A DNA stretch of 49,585 nt from a virus, in IMG/VR virus record IMGVR_UViG_3300036760_000326, positions 1 to 49,585 of that record; one strand, written 5' to 3'. A model generated the notes under the pieces. That model saw nothing but the letters and a program-made list of their open reading frames with translations. It did not search any database and had not been told where the DNA came from. A program made the position numbers and the translations under genes. Shown one piece after another: positions 6,552 through 12,860 of the stretch (positions are counted from its first letter, which is position 1; every line of letters begins with the position of its first letter).

Positions 6552-8555
6552 CTAGGGCATCCTCTCCCAGTATTGTACTCGATGAGCGGCAATATTACAA
6601 TATCCCTCATCAAGATCAATGCCGATATACTCGAAGCCCTCCAAGACCGCCGCGGCCAGCGTTGAGCCGCTACCACAGAATAGATCGAGCACGAGGCCCT
6701 CCGGCGGTGTCACTAGCCGCACAAGGTAGCGCATAAGGGCAATGGGCTTCACCGTTGGATGAGGGTTCCTAATCTCCTTCCGAGTGCGCCCGGCACCAGC
6801 ACGGGGGCTATTTAGTCCAGCGGAGCCCTCCTCACGTCCAAGATTCTCTGCGCTGTTAACAGGGGGGAGATCTTCTAACCCCGCCTCCCGCTCTGCACGA
6901 GAAGCCTTGGCACAGTAAAAATAACGGGAAGCGCCGCCGGAGTCACCGTATGTTCCCTGTCCTGTTGCCTCATCAGGCATATTGCCGTGATAGCCGCCAG
7001 CCCCAAGGCTAGCCTTACGTTGCTGTCCAGGCTTCATGTAGCCGCTCGTTCTTTTCCCGCTCTGTGCATCCAGCATGGCGGCAGGACACTCAGGATTGGT
7101 GTGGATGTGCACGGGCTCCTTGCCATCAGCATCACCGTAGTTGACGACCTCGCCCTGCTTCCTTGTGATAGAACCGTACCCAGGATATTTCTCTTGATGG
7201 GAGACAACTGGATGTGGCTTTGTGCCTTGTATCTCACCCTCCTGTGTCCTCTCACAAGTGCATTCCAGCATGAGGTTCGCGGGCCAACGGCCAGCGGGTT
7301 GTTCATATTCTCCGGCTTGGGCACGCTGCATGCCCCAACCATCATCGCGGGGCGTTCCCGTCTTGGCATAGGCTCCACCATCAAGATTCTCTTTTGTCCT
7401 TATCCGGCAGGCGTCGATATTCAGCGCCCCGGTGCCCCACTTGAGGACGTTGGCGGCGACGGTAGGCTCCGAGAGCGGCTTGCGGGCCAGGACAATGGGC
7501 TCCCAGGCGGGCTTCAGGGCCGTGCCCCAGCCTTCCCACTGGCGGGCAGCATCGGTGGCGGGGGCGGTTAGTTGTAATCGTTCAGCTAGCGTCCTCTTAT
7601 CATCTCCCTGAGTAACATAGCCTTCGAGAGTATTATCCAAGGATTCCTTGCCCCAACTCTTATCAATCGCTCGTCCTTGCTCGATAGAACGTGGGTGAAT
7701 ATACCGTCCGACAACTTCCCGCTCCGCTCCCGCCGCCTTGTCTATTGCTTTGCTCACGTCCAGCGATTTCGGAAATCCTTGTGAAAAAAGCCACATGAGG
7801 CAGTCACGTACCTCGAAGCCCGCATCCTCGATAGCGCACGCGAGCCGGTGATAAGTGCGGGTGCCGCCAAAGGCAAGCAGATAACCGCCCGGCTTGAGTA
7901 CGCGAAGAGCCTCTCTTGCCCAATGAAAACACCACCATTGATAGGGATCAATTCTGATTCCTTGAGGCGCATAGGGACGTGTCGCCATCAAGCGCTGCCT
8001 GGCCTCCTTCATTGTTCCCCAGGCACCTCGCTGATGGTTGAGCCAAGCATCTAAAGCCTCTGACCAAATAGAGAACTCGCGTGCCTTCTTCGCACGGAGC
8101 GGAAAAGCCCTAAAGAGATCACGTAGAGCTAGACAATCCGCCTTACTACTGATGCAATAGCGGGCCTGTGGGTTGCCCTTCCGATCCTGACTCGTGCGCA
8201 GAAGATGCTGCGCGAGAGAACCGATCCCGCCAAGCTGCTGCTGAATCGCCTCCAACACGGGCGCATCATCCTGCCGAAGACATAAGCTGAACTGGCAATC
8301 GTAGGTCTCAACACCATTGACGTGCTTCTTATGCACTGAAAAGCAGCCTTCGCCGTCCACGAAGCCAGCGAACCAATGTCCAAAAGCAGGATCGATCCCT
8401 TTACCACGGAAGGTATCAAATTCCTTACCCATGAAGCCAAGGCCGTAGGGCGGGTCGGTCACGATGGCATCCACCGAGTTGTCCTCGATCTGGGCTAGGC
8501 CCTCAAGGACATCGCAGCACAGAATGACGCCTCTGCTGGTTTCAAGCTCTTTCAT
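6552..8555 (-). CDS. DNA methyltransferase (N6-adenine/N4-cytosine type) interrupted by a LAGLIDADG domain, 667 aa
   Basis: ATG 8555 begins the frame. Motif IV D-P-P-Y-G is at 34-38 and the AdoMet-binding FCGSG is near the C-terminus (about 626-630), preceded by NPHPTVKP (597-604). This order fits beta-class amino-methyltransferases. KPGGYLLAFGGTRTYH (221-236) continues the catalytic domain. Between FDTFRGKG (about 47-53) and WAREALRVLKPGG sits an extra segment of about 150 residues containing WFAGFVDGEGC (61-71) and PLRAKKAREF (152-161), typical of LAGLIDADG homing endonucleases. The frame stays open across both junctions. Methylation target unknown. A role in protecting phage DNA from host restriction is inferred from the family. 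Confidence 0.85.
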   Translation of the reverse strand: MKELETSRGVILCCDVLEGLAQIEDNSVDAIVTDPPYGLGFMGKEFDTFRGKGIDPAFGHWFAGFVDGEGCFSVHKKHVNGVETYDCQFSLCLRQDDAPVLEAIQQQLGGIGSLAQHLLRTSQDRKGNPQARYCISSKADCLALRDLFRAFPLRAKKAREFSIWSEALDAWLNHQRGAWGTMKEARQRLMATRPYAPQGIRIDPYQWWCFHWAREALRVLKPGGYLLAFGGTRTYHRLACAIEDAGFEVRDCLMWLFSQGFPKSLDVSKAIDKAAGAEREVVGRYIHPRSIEQGRAIDKSWGKESLDNTLEGYVTQGDDKRTLAERLQLTAPATDAARQWEGWGTALKPAWEPIVLARKPLSEPTVAANVLKWGTGALNIDACRIRTKENLDGGAYAKTGTPRDDGWGMQRAQAGEYEQPAGRWPANLMLECTCERTQEGEIQGTKPHPVVSHQEKYPGYGSITRKQGEVVNYGDADGKEPVHIHTNPECPAAMLDAQSGKRTSGYMKPGQQRKASLGAGGYHGNMPDEATGQGTYGDSGGASRYFYCAKASRAEREAGLEDLPPVNSAENLGREEGSAGLNSPRAGAGRTRKEIRNPHPTVKPIALMRYLVRLVTPPEGLVLDLFCGSGSTLAAAVLEGFEYIGIDLDEGYCNIAAHRVQYWERMP
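7937..8384 (-). mobile_element. In-frame LAGLIDADG homing-endonuclease domain inside the methyltransferase
   Basis: About 150 codons (roughly residues 58-207 of the methyltransferase). The single LAGLIDADG-type motif AGFVDGEG with its catalytic acid, the LRQDDAPVLE segment and PLRAKKAREF with FSIW match single-motif enzymes that act as dimers. The edges lack intein splice residues: there is no Cys or Ser at the N-edge and no His-Asn before the C-edge. The segment is also too short to hide a group I intron core beside the coding part. It therefore looks like a protein-level insertion. Exact borders are estimated from where methyltransferase sequence resumes. Confidence 0.75.
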
Positions 8556-8581
8556 ACCTTAACGCTCACGTAAAGGTTAGC

Positions 8582-8827
8582 TCATCCACGCTCGCCCTTC
8601 TCGACCCGCGATCCCCGATCCGCCTCCTTGACGTAGGCTACCCAGGCAGGATTAAGCGGTGGGGCATGCTCGCCGCACCCCACCCACGACCACGGCAGGT
8701 ATTTGGGTGGCGGCTCTAGCTGCTTGTGGCGGCGCCGGAGGCAGTGAGCCATCTCATAGACCGCCAACTCGATCCCTAGCACCACCAGACCGCCGATGAT
8801 GCCACAGACGACAGACTCCATGTTCAT
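8582..8827 (-). CDS. Single-span membrane protein, about 81 aa
   Basis: The ATG at 8827 overlaps the upstream stop as ATGA. A second ATG two codons later is also possible. Residues about 4-27 form one hydrophobic helix (VVCGIIGGLVVLGIELAV), followed by a basic segment LRRRHK and a proline-rich soluble tail. The likely topology is N-out, C-in. No family is known to me. It lies directly upstream of the methyltransferase in the transcript. Confidence 0.6.
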   Translation of the reverse strand: MNMESVVCGIIGGLVVLGIELAVYEMAHCLRRRHKQLEPPPKYLPWSWVGCGEHAPPLNPAWVAYVKEADRGSRVEKGERG

Positions 8828-9102
8828 TCGAACCCCCTAGCCGGATACACATCCCCATTGGCGGCGATCTTCTCGTTCTCGTAATCTGCGGCGACACGAC
8901 GGTAAAACTCGAAGCCGATGGCGGCCAGGACGCCCAAGATCTCGTTCATGGTGGCATAGCACTTGTGGTGATGGGACAGATAGCTAAGGCAGATGCGGGT
9001 CAAAACGTAGTTTAGCTCACCCACCGAGGCACAGAATTCGCCAATCCGGGCGGCACCCTGCCTGTTCAACTCGTTCCGCCGAAACTGCTCAATGTATGGC
9101 AT
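8824..9102 (-). CDS. Conserved phage protein (DUF6899-like), 92 aa
   Basis: ATG 9102 follows AGGAGGAGAAC. The architecture MPYIEQFRR, then VGELNYVLTRICLSYL, then a helix with GFEFYRRVAADYE and EKIAANGDVY, matches a small family seen repeatedly in phage genomes. Those homologues share GELNY and the final NGDVY. The function of the family is unknown. The assignment is from memory of the pattern and was not tested by a search. Confidence 0.7.
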   Translation of the reverse strand: MPYIEQFRRNELNRQGAARIGEFCASVGELNYVLTRICLSYLSHHHKCYATMNEILGVLAAIGFEFYRRVAADYENEKIAANGDVYPARGFE

Positions 9103-9111
9103 GTTCTCCTC

Positions 9112-9588
9112 CTAACCTGCGCCAGCGTAGGCTTCAAGGAAGCGCAAGGCTTCCTCCTGCGTGTAGAAGATCAGCGCACCGGCAGCTTTAATGAAACCAT
9201 GTTGTGCATAGACTTGTCCTGGACGGGCCACAAGGACGATAACCGTATCATTCTCTGAAGCCCAACACATCTCCCAATCAGAGCCCAGAGAATAATGGGC
9301 ATCATCCTTGAGTGGCGTGACATTGACAAAGAGAATGTCACTCCGCTTGACCTCATGGCGGTCAAAGTGGAAAAATGCCTCCCGCCGACTGAGCGGGTGG
9401 TCATCATTGCCCTCCGGCTGGATCACATAATCATCTGGCAGGTGAGCGGTCTCGGTCTCGATAGGCGAATAACACTCATAGCCTGCCGCTTCTAGGCGTG
9501 CGTGCGCTTCCCGCACCCAGGCCATCGCCTCAGCCACAGTGAGGCCGGTCATGGGCCCGGAGAGGTAGGCGTGGATGGGCGACTTCAT
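9112..9588 (-). CDS. Nucleoside 2-deoxyribosyltransferase-like protein, 158 aa
   Basis: ATG 9588 overlaps the upstream TGA (ATGA). YLSGPMTGL at about 8-16 is the nucleotide-binding start of the nucleoside deoxyribosyltransferase fold. A second conserved patch, GSDWEMCWA (about 102-110), carries the acidic residue expected at the active site. Members transfer deoxyribose between bases or hydrolyse nucleotides, so a part in phage nucleotide metabolism is likely. A second, divergent copy lies two genes upstream. Substrate unknown. Confidence 0.75.
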   Translation of the reverse strand: MKSPIHAYLSGPMTGLTVAEAMAWVREAHARLEAAGYECYSPIETETAHLPDDYVIQPEGNDDHPLSRREAFFHFDRHEVKRSDILFVNVTPLKDDAHYSLGSDWEMCWASENDTVIVLVARPGQVYAQHGFIKAAGALIFYTQEEALRFLEAYAGAG

Positions 9589-10004
9589 CTAAACAGCCCT
9601 CGCATAGCGGCTAAAGGATTGACCCCCCACTCACCGGTCTCTGATGGCTGCCGTAAGCCGCTCTCACGTATGATGCGGGCGGTAACAAAGGATGTATGCT
9701 GCTCGCGCTTGTCATCTAGGCAGCATAGCTTGGCATTGATGTCTACACACACCGGCGAGACCTCCACAATGTCCTCAATCTCCGCATCCACTAGGATATA
9801 GGTGCCATAGACCGACTTGAGCCAGCCGCCCAAAGTCTCATAGCTCAAACGCGCCGTTAGCTGGCATAGGCTAGCCATGCCCTCCCAGGACTCCGCCGCC
9901 CATGCATCTAACCACAGGATAAAGGTGCCAATGGCGGTCTCTCGCTGTGGTAGCCAGCCTTGTGCCCGTATGGAGTCAAGTCCATGAATTCTCTTTCCGC
10001 CCAT
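9585..10004 (-). CDS. Hypothetical protein, 139 aa
   Basis: ATG 10004 has GGAGGAG upstream and overlaps the end of the previous gene by 29 bases. A longer frame starting at 10040 has no good site. The sequence is a compact mixed fold with two cysteines in KLCCLDDKR. No family recognised. It lies between two deoxyribosyltransferase-like genes, which hints at nucleotide metabolism but proves nothing. Confidence 0.65.
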   Translation of the reverse strand: MGGKRIHGLDSIRAQGWLPQRETAIGTFILWLDAWAAESWEGMASLCQLTARLSYETLGGWLKSVYGTYILVDAEIEDIVEVSPVCVDINAKLCCLDDKREQHTSFVTARIIRESGLRQPSETGEWGVNPLAAMRGLFR

Positions 10005-10476
10005 CGCTTTTCTCCTCCGTAAGCTGATAGCCTCTATCAAGAAATGAATCGAGGAAGTTTATGGCATCTTCGACAGTCTCAGCAAAATAGGAGGCATAAT
10101 GCTTACACCAAGGATGATCCTTATACTTAGTGCCGACGACAACAACGGGTTTATGGTATAGGATAGCGGCTTCTGCCCACTCCATTGCCGTGCCCCAACT
10201 GGGATAGTCGCCGGTCAAAATTAGGACTACATCAGCACGATGCACATCATCCTCATCGCGTTGAATAAGAGCCGCGTCCGTCACTCCCAGGAGTGCCACC
10301 GTCTCCGGCCCATCCATAGGCTGCTGTAACGTGCTCAAGATCTCCCTGCCGCGAAGCGGGTCTAGTATGTCCCAACCCCGCGCAAGGAGCAGGCTAGCGG
10401 CTTTGTCATGATCTGTTTTCGCTTGCTGATATGTGTGGCCTGCTAGGGCCCCCGAAAGGTAAACTACTCGCCGCAT
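9976..10476 (-). CDS. Nucleoside 2-deoxyribosyltransferase-like protein, 166 aa
   Basis: ATG 10476 is preceded by GGAGGTAAAAC. It starts with VVYLSGALAG (about 4-13), has a central acidic strand RADVVLILTGDYPSWGTAMEWAEA (split here as RADVVLILTGD then WGTAMEWAEA, about 79-103), and a strand VVVVGT. This is the same fold order as the 158-aa protein. Sequence similarity between the two is limited to these motifs, so they probably differ in substrate. The reaction (base exchange or N-glycosidic hydrolysis) cannot be told from sequence. Confidence 0.7.
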   Translation of the reverse strand: MRRVVYLSGALAGHTYQQAKTDHDKAASLLLARGWDILDPLRGREILSTLQQPMDGPETVALLGVTDAALIQRDEDDVHRADVVLILTGDYPSWGTAMEWAEAAILYHKPVVVVGTKYKDHPWCKHYASYFAETVEDAINFLDSFLDRGYQLTEEKSDGRKENSWT

Positions 10477-10748
10477 GTTTTACCTCCATATAGACATCGC
10501 TGCCATGCCAATACGAGCCAGCCCAGCGCTTCTAATCCCGTTAACCCAGCAGCAAGCAGCAAGGACAATGATAGGTCTACCACTGCGATGAGCCCCAGGA
10601 TAACCACCATCAGCAATGAAGCCGATAATGGCACTGTGCTGGCCTTCCTCTTCCATTGCAAGCGAATTATGGGCAGCACCGCAAGCAACAGGCATGTTGT
10701 GGCTACCGCCAAAAGCAAGTCGGCATGGACTGCGATCCATCCCATCAT
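10464..10748 (-). CDS. Two- or three-span membrane protein, 94 aa
   Basis: ATG 10748 (or the adjacent ATG 10745) follows AGTAGGATATA. Hydrophobic stretches cover about 4-27, 42-60 and 62-83, separated by the basic loop RLQWKRK. No lysis or transport family is recognised. An overlapping frame of similar length in the same direction lacks these features and was discarded. The end overlaps the next gene by 13 bases. Confidence 0.65.
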   Translation of the reverse strand: MMGWIAVHADLLLAVATTCLLLAVLPIIRLQWKRKASTVPLSASLLMVVILGLIAVVDLSLSLLLAAGLTGLEALGWLVLAWQRCLYGGKTCGE

Positions 10749-10760
10749 TATATCCTACTT

Positions 10761-11456
10761 CTAATGCTGCACAAATGCAACATCGCCCTTCCTACCCCTA
10801 ACACAATAGAGACAGGATTCGCAATTTGGTTTTCTACCTTGTTCCTCTGGGCAGACATAAGCCAGCCGACCCCTCGCAAGCACATAGCTAGCCTCCGACA
10901 TTGGGCCTGGTGGCAGCACATAAGCTCGACGCCATGTGGCGGGTGGTAAGTCCTGGCCCGTCCGATCAATACTAGCGAAAAGCTGGATGTTGGGGAGGGC
11001 GCGAAGCCGCTCCAATGCAGGCAGCAAGGATGGCACTCGCCAAGATCGGGTGTAGGCCCAAAAGTATACATCGGGGTGCTTCTTAACTAGAGCGATCCAT
11101 GCCTCGATATAAGCCACCGTGTCGAAGTCTCCCGTAACGTGCAAACGCACCAAGGCTGCCTCACCGGGCAGCGAAGGAAGTGAGGGCCCATTGAGGGTGT
11201 TCTCCTTGTAGACCTGCCACACCAAGGGCGTGGTGGCCCGGATGCGCAATGAGTAACAATACTCCAAGCATTCGCGGGCGCCAGGGCACGTGCCGCCGTC
11301 TTCGGGCCGACCGGGAAGTTTGCTGTAGGTGAACACATTGGGCCCTATCTTGAGATTTCCCCTTCCCCATCGGCTAATAAAAGCACCACGGGTATCGGGC
11401 AGGAAAACCTCTAGCTCACAGCGGCGGGCCTTAATCTTGCAATCACTGATACTCAT
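10761..11456 (-). CDS. GP88-like phage protein, 231 aa
   Basis: ATG 11456 has AGGAGAGAAGG. The N-terminal half carries the pattern of the GP88 family of phage proteins: G-N-L-K-I-G-P-N, then TCPGARECLEYCYS with three cysteines (about 56-69). Further cysteines follow at the C-terminus (CPEEQGRKPNC, then CLYC). The middle, with RLHVTGDF and PDVYFWAYTRS, fits the family core. The biochemical function is not established. The Cys pattern recalls metal- or cluster-binding proteins, which is inference. Confidence 0.7.
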   Translation of the reverse strand: MSISDCKIKARRCELEVFLPDTRGAFISRWGRGNLKIGPNVFTYSKLPGRPEDGGTCPGARECLEYCYSLRIRATTPLVWQVYKENTLNGPSLPSLPGEAALVRLHVTGDFDTVAYIEAWIALVKKHPDVYFWAYTRSWRVPSLLPALERLRALPNIQLFASIDRTGQDLPPATWRRAYVLPPGPMSEASYVLARGRLAYVCPEEQGRKPNCESCLYCVRGRKGDVAFVQH

Positions 11457-11500
11457 CCTTCTCTCCTAACCAAGGGCTCCCCCTACCAGGATGGCCAAGG

Positions 11501-11713
11501 TCAAACCCTATTTTCATGTCTCTCTCCTAGCCGAATCATCCCGGCATGTAACTCATCAAAGTATGGGGCCAAGACCTCATCCTTCGCGTAGAGCAGGTCG
11601 AGTATGGTATTGATCCCCGCCTCCTTGAGCCGCCGGTAGCACCGAATCGAGAGGCCCACCGTCTCGATACGCTCAGATAGCAATGCAACCCAAGGATCTA
11701 CTTTCCGCGCCAT
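11501..11713 (-). CDS. RNA polymerase alpha-CTD-like protein, 70 aa
   Basis: ATG 11713 lies inside the end of the RNase HII gene (16-base overlap). Residues about 14-40 (ETVGLSIRCYRR, then LKEAGINTILDLL) closely follow the helix-hairpin-helix core of the C-terminal domain of bacterial RNA polymerase alpha, where the consensus has L-S-V-R, L-K-R-A-G-I and T-V-x-D-L. A further helix with ELHAGMIRLGE follows, as in the alpha C-terminal domain. In alpha this domain binds UP-element DNA and activators. A free copy on a phage could alter host transcription, which is inference from similarity. Confidence 0.6.
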   Translation of the reverse strand: MARKVDPWVALLSERIETVGLSIRCYRRLKEAGINTILDLLYAKDEVLAPYFDELHAGMIRLGERHENRV

Positions 11714-12408
11714 CGCTTTGCCTTGTATTCGAGCCGCTCGCGTACCGGCACCCAGCGCCAGAGCGGGCGGTAGCTGCGCCGGTGAATCGGGCTAATGCCA
11801 TTGGCCTCCAATGCCGCCATGTGCTCCGGTGTCCCGTAACCGAAATGCCGTTGGAATCCATAGCTCTGCCAAACGAGTGCCGCTTGGCACATCGATGCAT
11901 CACGCCTCGTCTTCGCTAGGATTGAGGCCGCCGAGACGACCTTCACGAGGGCATCAGCTTTAATCATGTAATACCAGGGAACGCCCAACTGTTCTAAGAA
12001 TGGCTCTAGCTTCTGCCAGTTACTCACCGTGCCATCCAGCAGGATGGCTTGGAGCTTCTTGTTATAAAGCGAGAGAGAAAAAGTTAGACTAAAAAAAGCT
12101 CGGTTAGCGGCGAATGCCACTGCCGTCGCCAGTCCAAGCTCATCGATCTCCCTAGCAGATGCCTCTCCGATCCCATAAGGGCAATGGGACTTCAGCTTGT
12201 CACTTAGCTCGCACCGCTTTGCTGCCCGCAGACGCTTGGAGTCTTGGATAGCAGCCAGCACGTCAGGAGGAAAATCCTCTGGCAGCATCGTCGCGGCGAC
12301 CACCACGGGCCCGGCCCAGGCCCCGCGGCCAGCCTCATCGACGCCAATCACGGGCCCGTTGAAATAAAGTTTGTCCCATTCCTCAGCCGAGATCAAAATT
12401 CCTGGCAT
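11698..12408 (-). CDS. rnhB: Ribonuclease HII, 236 aa
   Basis: ATG 12408 follows AAGGAAAAG. The GVDEAGRGAWAGPVV block (22-36) contains the catalytic D24 and E25. DSKRL (56-60) and the later ADALVKVVSAASILAKT block with its Asp complete the acidic active site. GYGTPEH further on is typical of RNase HII. The length is close to that of bacterial enzymes. It removes ribonucleotides and RNA primers from DNA and probably works with the neighbouring polymerase during phage replication. Confidence 0.92.
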   Translation of the reverse strand: MPGILISAEEWDKLYFNGPVIGVDEAGRGAWAGPVVVAATMLPEDFPPDVLAAIQDSKRLRAAKRCELSDKLKSHCPYGIGEASAREIDELGLATAVAFAANRAFFSLTFSLSLYNKKLQAILLDGTVSNWQKLEPFLEQLGVPWYYMIKADALVKVVSAASILAKTRRDASMCQAALVWQSYGFQRHFGYGTPEHMAALEANGISPIHRRSYRPLWRWVPVRERLEYKAKRWRGK

Positions 12409-12604
12409 CTGGCTTTTCCTTCCTCACCCAAACCCATACATCATCAGCGAGCGCAGTGCCGCCAGCGCGGTAGCCCGCAAGCTCCTCGAAGGAGTCAAAG
12501 CCTAATGATGCATAGTGGCGCATACGGTCGGCTGTGTCCGGTGGATATTGTCTGGCACCGTTCTCATGCAGCTTAGCATTCGTCTTGATGAAGTAGCCCG
12601 GCAT
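12383..12604 (-). CDS. Hypothetical protein, 73 aa
   Basis: ATG 12604 is preceded by GGAGAGCTAGG and comes one base after the upstream stop. Small soluble protein with no motif recognised. Its last 26 bases overlap the RNase HII start, suggesting coupled translation. Confidence 0.6.
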   Translation of the reverse strand: MPGYFIKTNAKLHENGARQYPPDTADRMRHYASLGFDSFEELAGYRAGGTALADDVWVWVRKEKPDARNFDLG

Positions 12605-12605
12605 C

Positions 12606-12860
12606 CTAGCTCTCCGGCACTATGATCACTTGGCCCAATAGAATTAGATTTCTATCCCTCGCCCGCTGCTGATCGAGCAATTCCTTGAGCACGCTCTCCG
12701 GGAGCAAGACCGGCAGGAATTCGATCTGTCGGTGCGGTAGTGCTAGACCTCTCGGCGCGACGATCTTAGGCACATAGCCTACCACCAATGTACCGTCCGG
12801 CATCTCACGCTTGGCGTGGCTACCGAATGTTGTTACCTCCGTCTGTGGTTCATCAGGCAT
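12606..12860 (-). CDS. Hypothetical protein, 84 aa
   Basis: ATG 12860 shares its first base with the TAA of the polymerase gene (TAATG). A longer frame starting at 12929 would lie within the polymerase and is rejected. Probably a small beta-rich domain (TLVVGYVPKIVAP) followed by a helix (SVLKELLDQQRARD). Function unknown. Confidence 0.6.
   Translation of the reverse strand: MPDEPQTEVTTFGSHAKREMPDGTLVVGYVPKIVAPRGLALPHRQIEFLPVLLPESVLKELLDQQRARDRNLILLGQVIIVPES

Noticed and set aside
6551-6676. N-terminal extension of the 184-residue gene into the methyltransferase gene
   Set aside because: ATG 6550, one base after the upstream stop, is a much better start. The extension overlaps the conserved FCGSG region of the methyltransferase.
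7937-8384. Interpretation of the LAGLIDADG segment as an intein or group I intron
   Set aside because: No Cys/Ser at the first position and no His-Asn at the end. The size leaves no room for an intron core, and the frame is open on both sides.
8820-8840. GGTTCGAAT-like sequence suggesting a tRNA T-arm
   Set aside because: No cloverleaf can be drawn around it. It is the ribosome binding site and start overlap of a small gene. I found no tRNA in the window.
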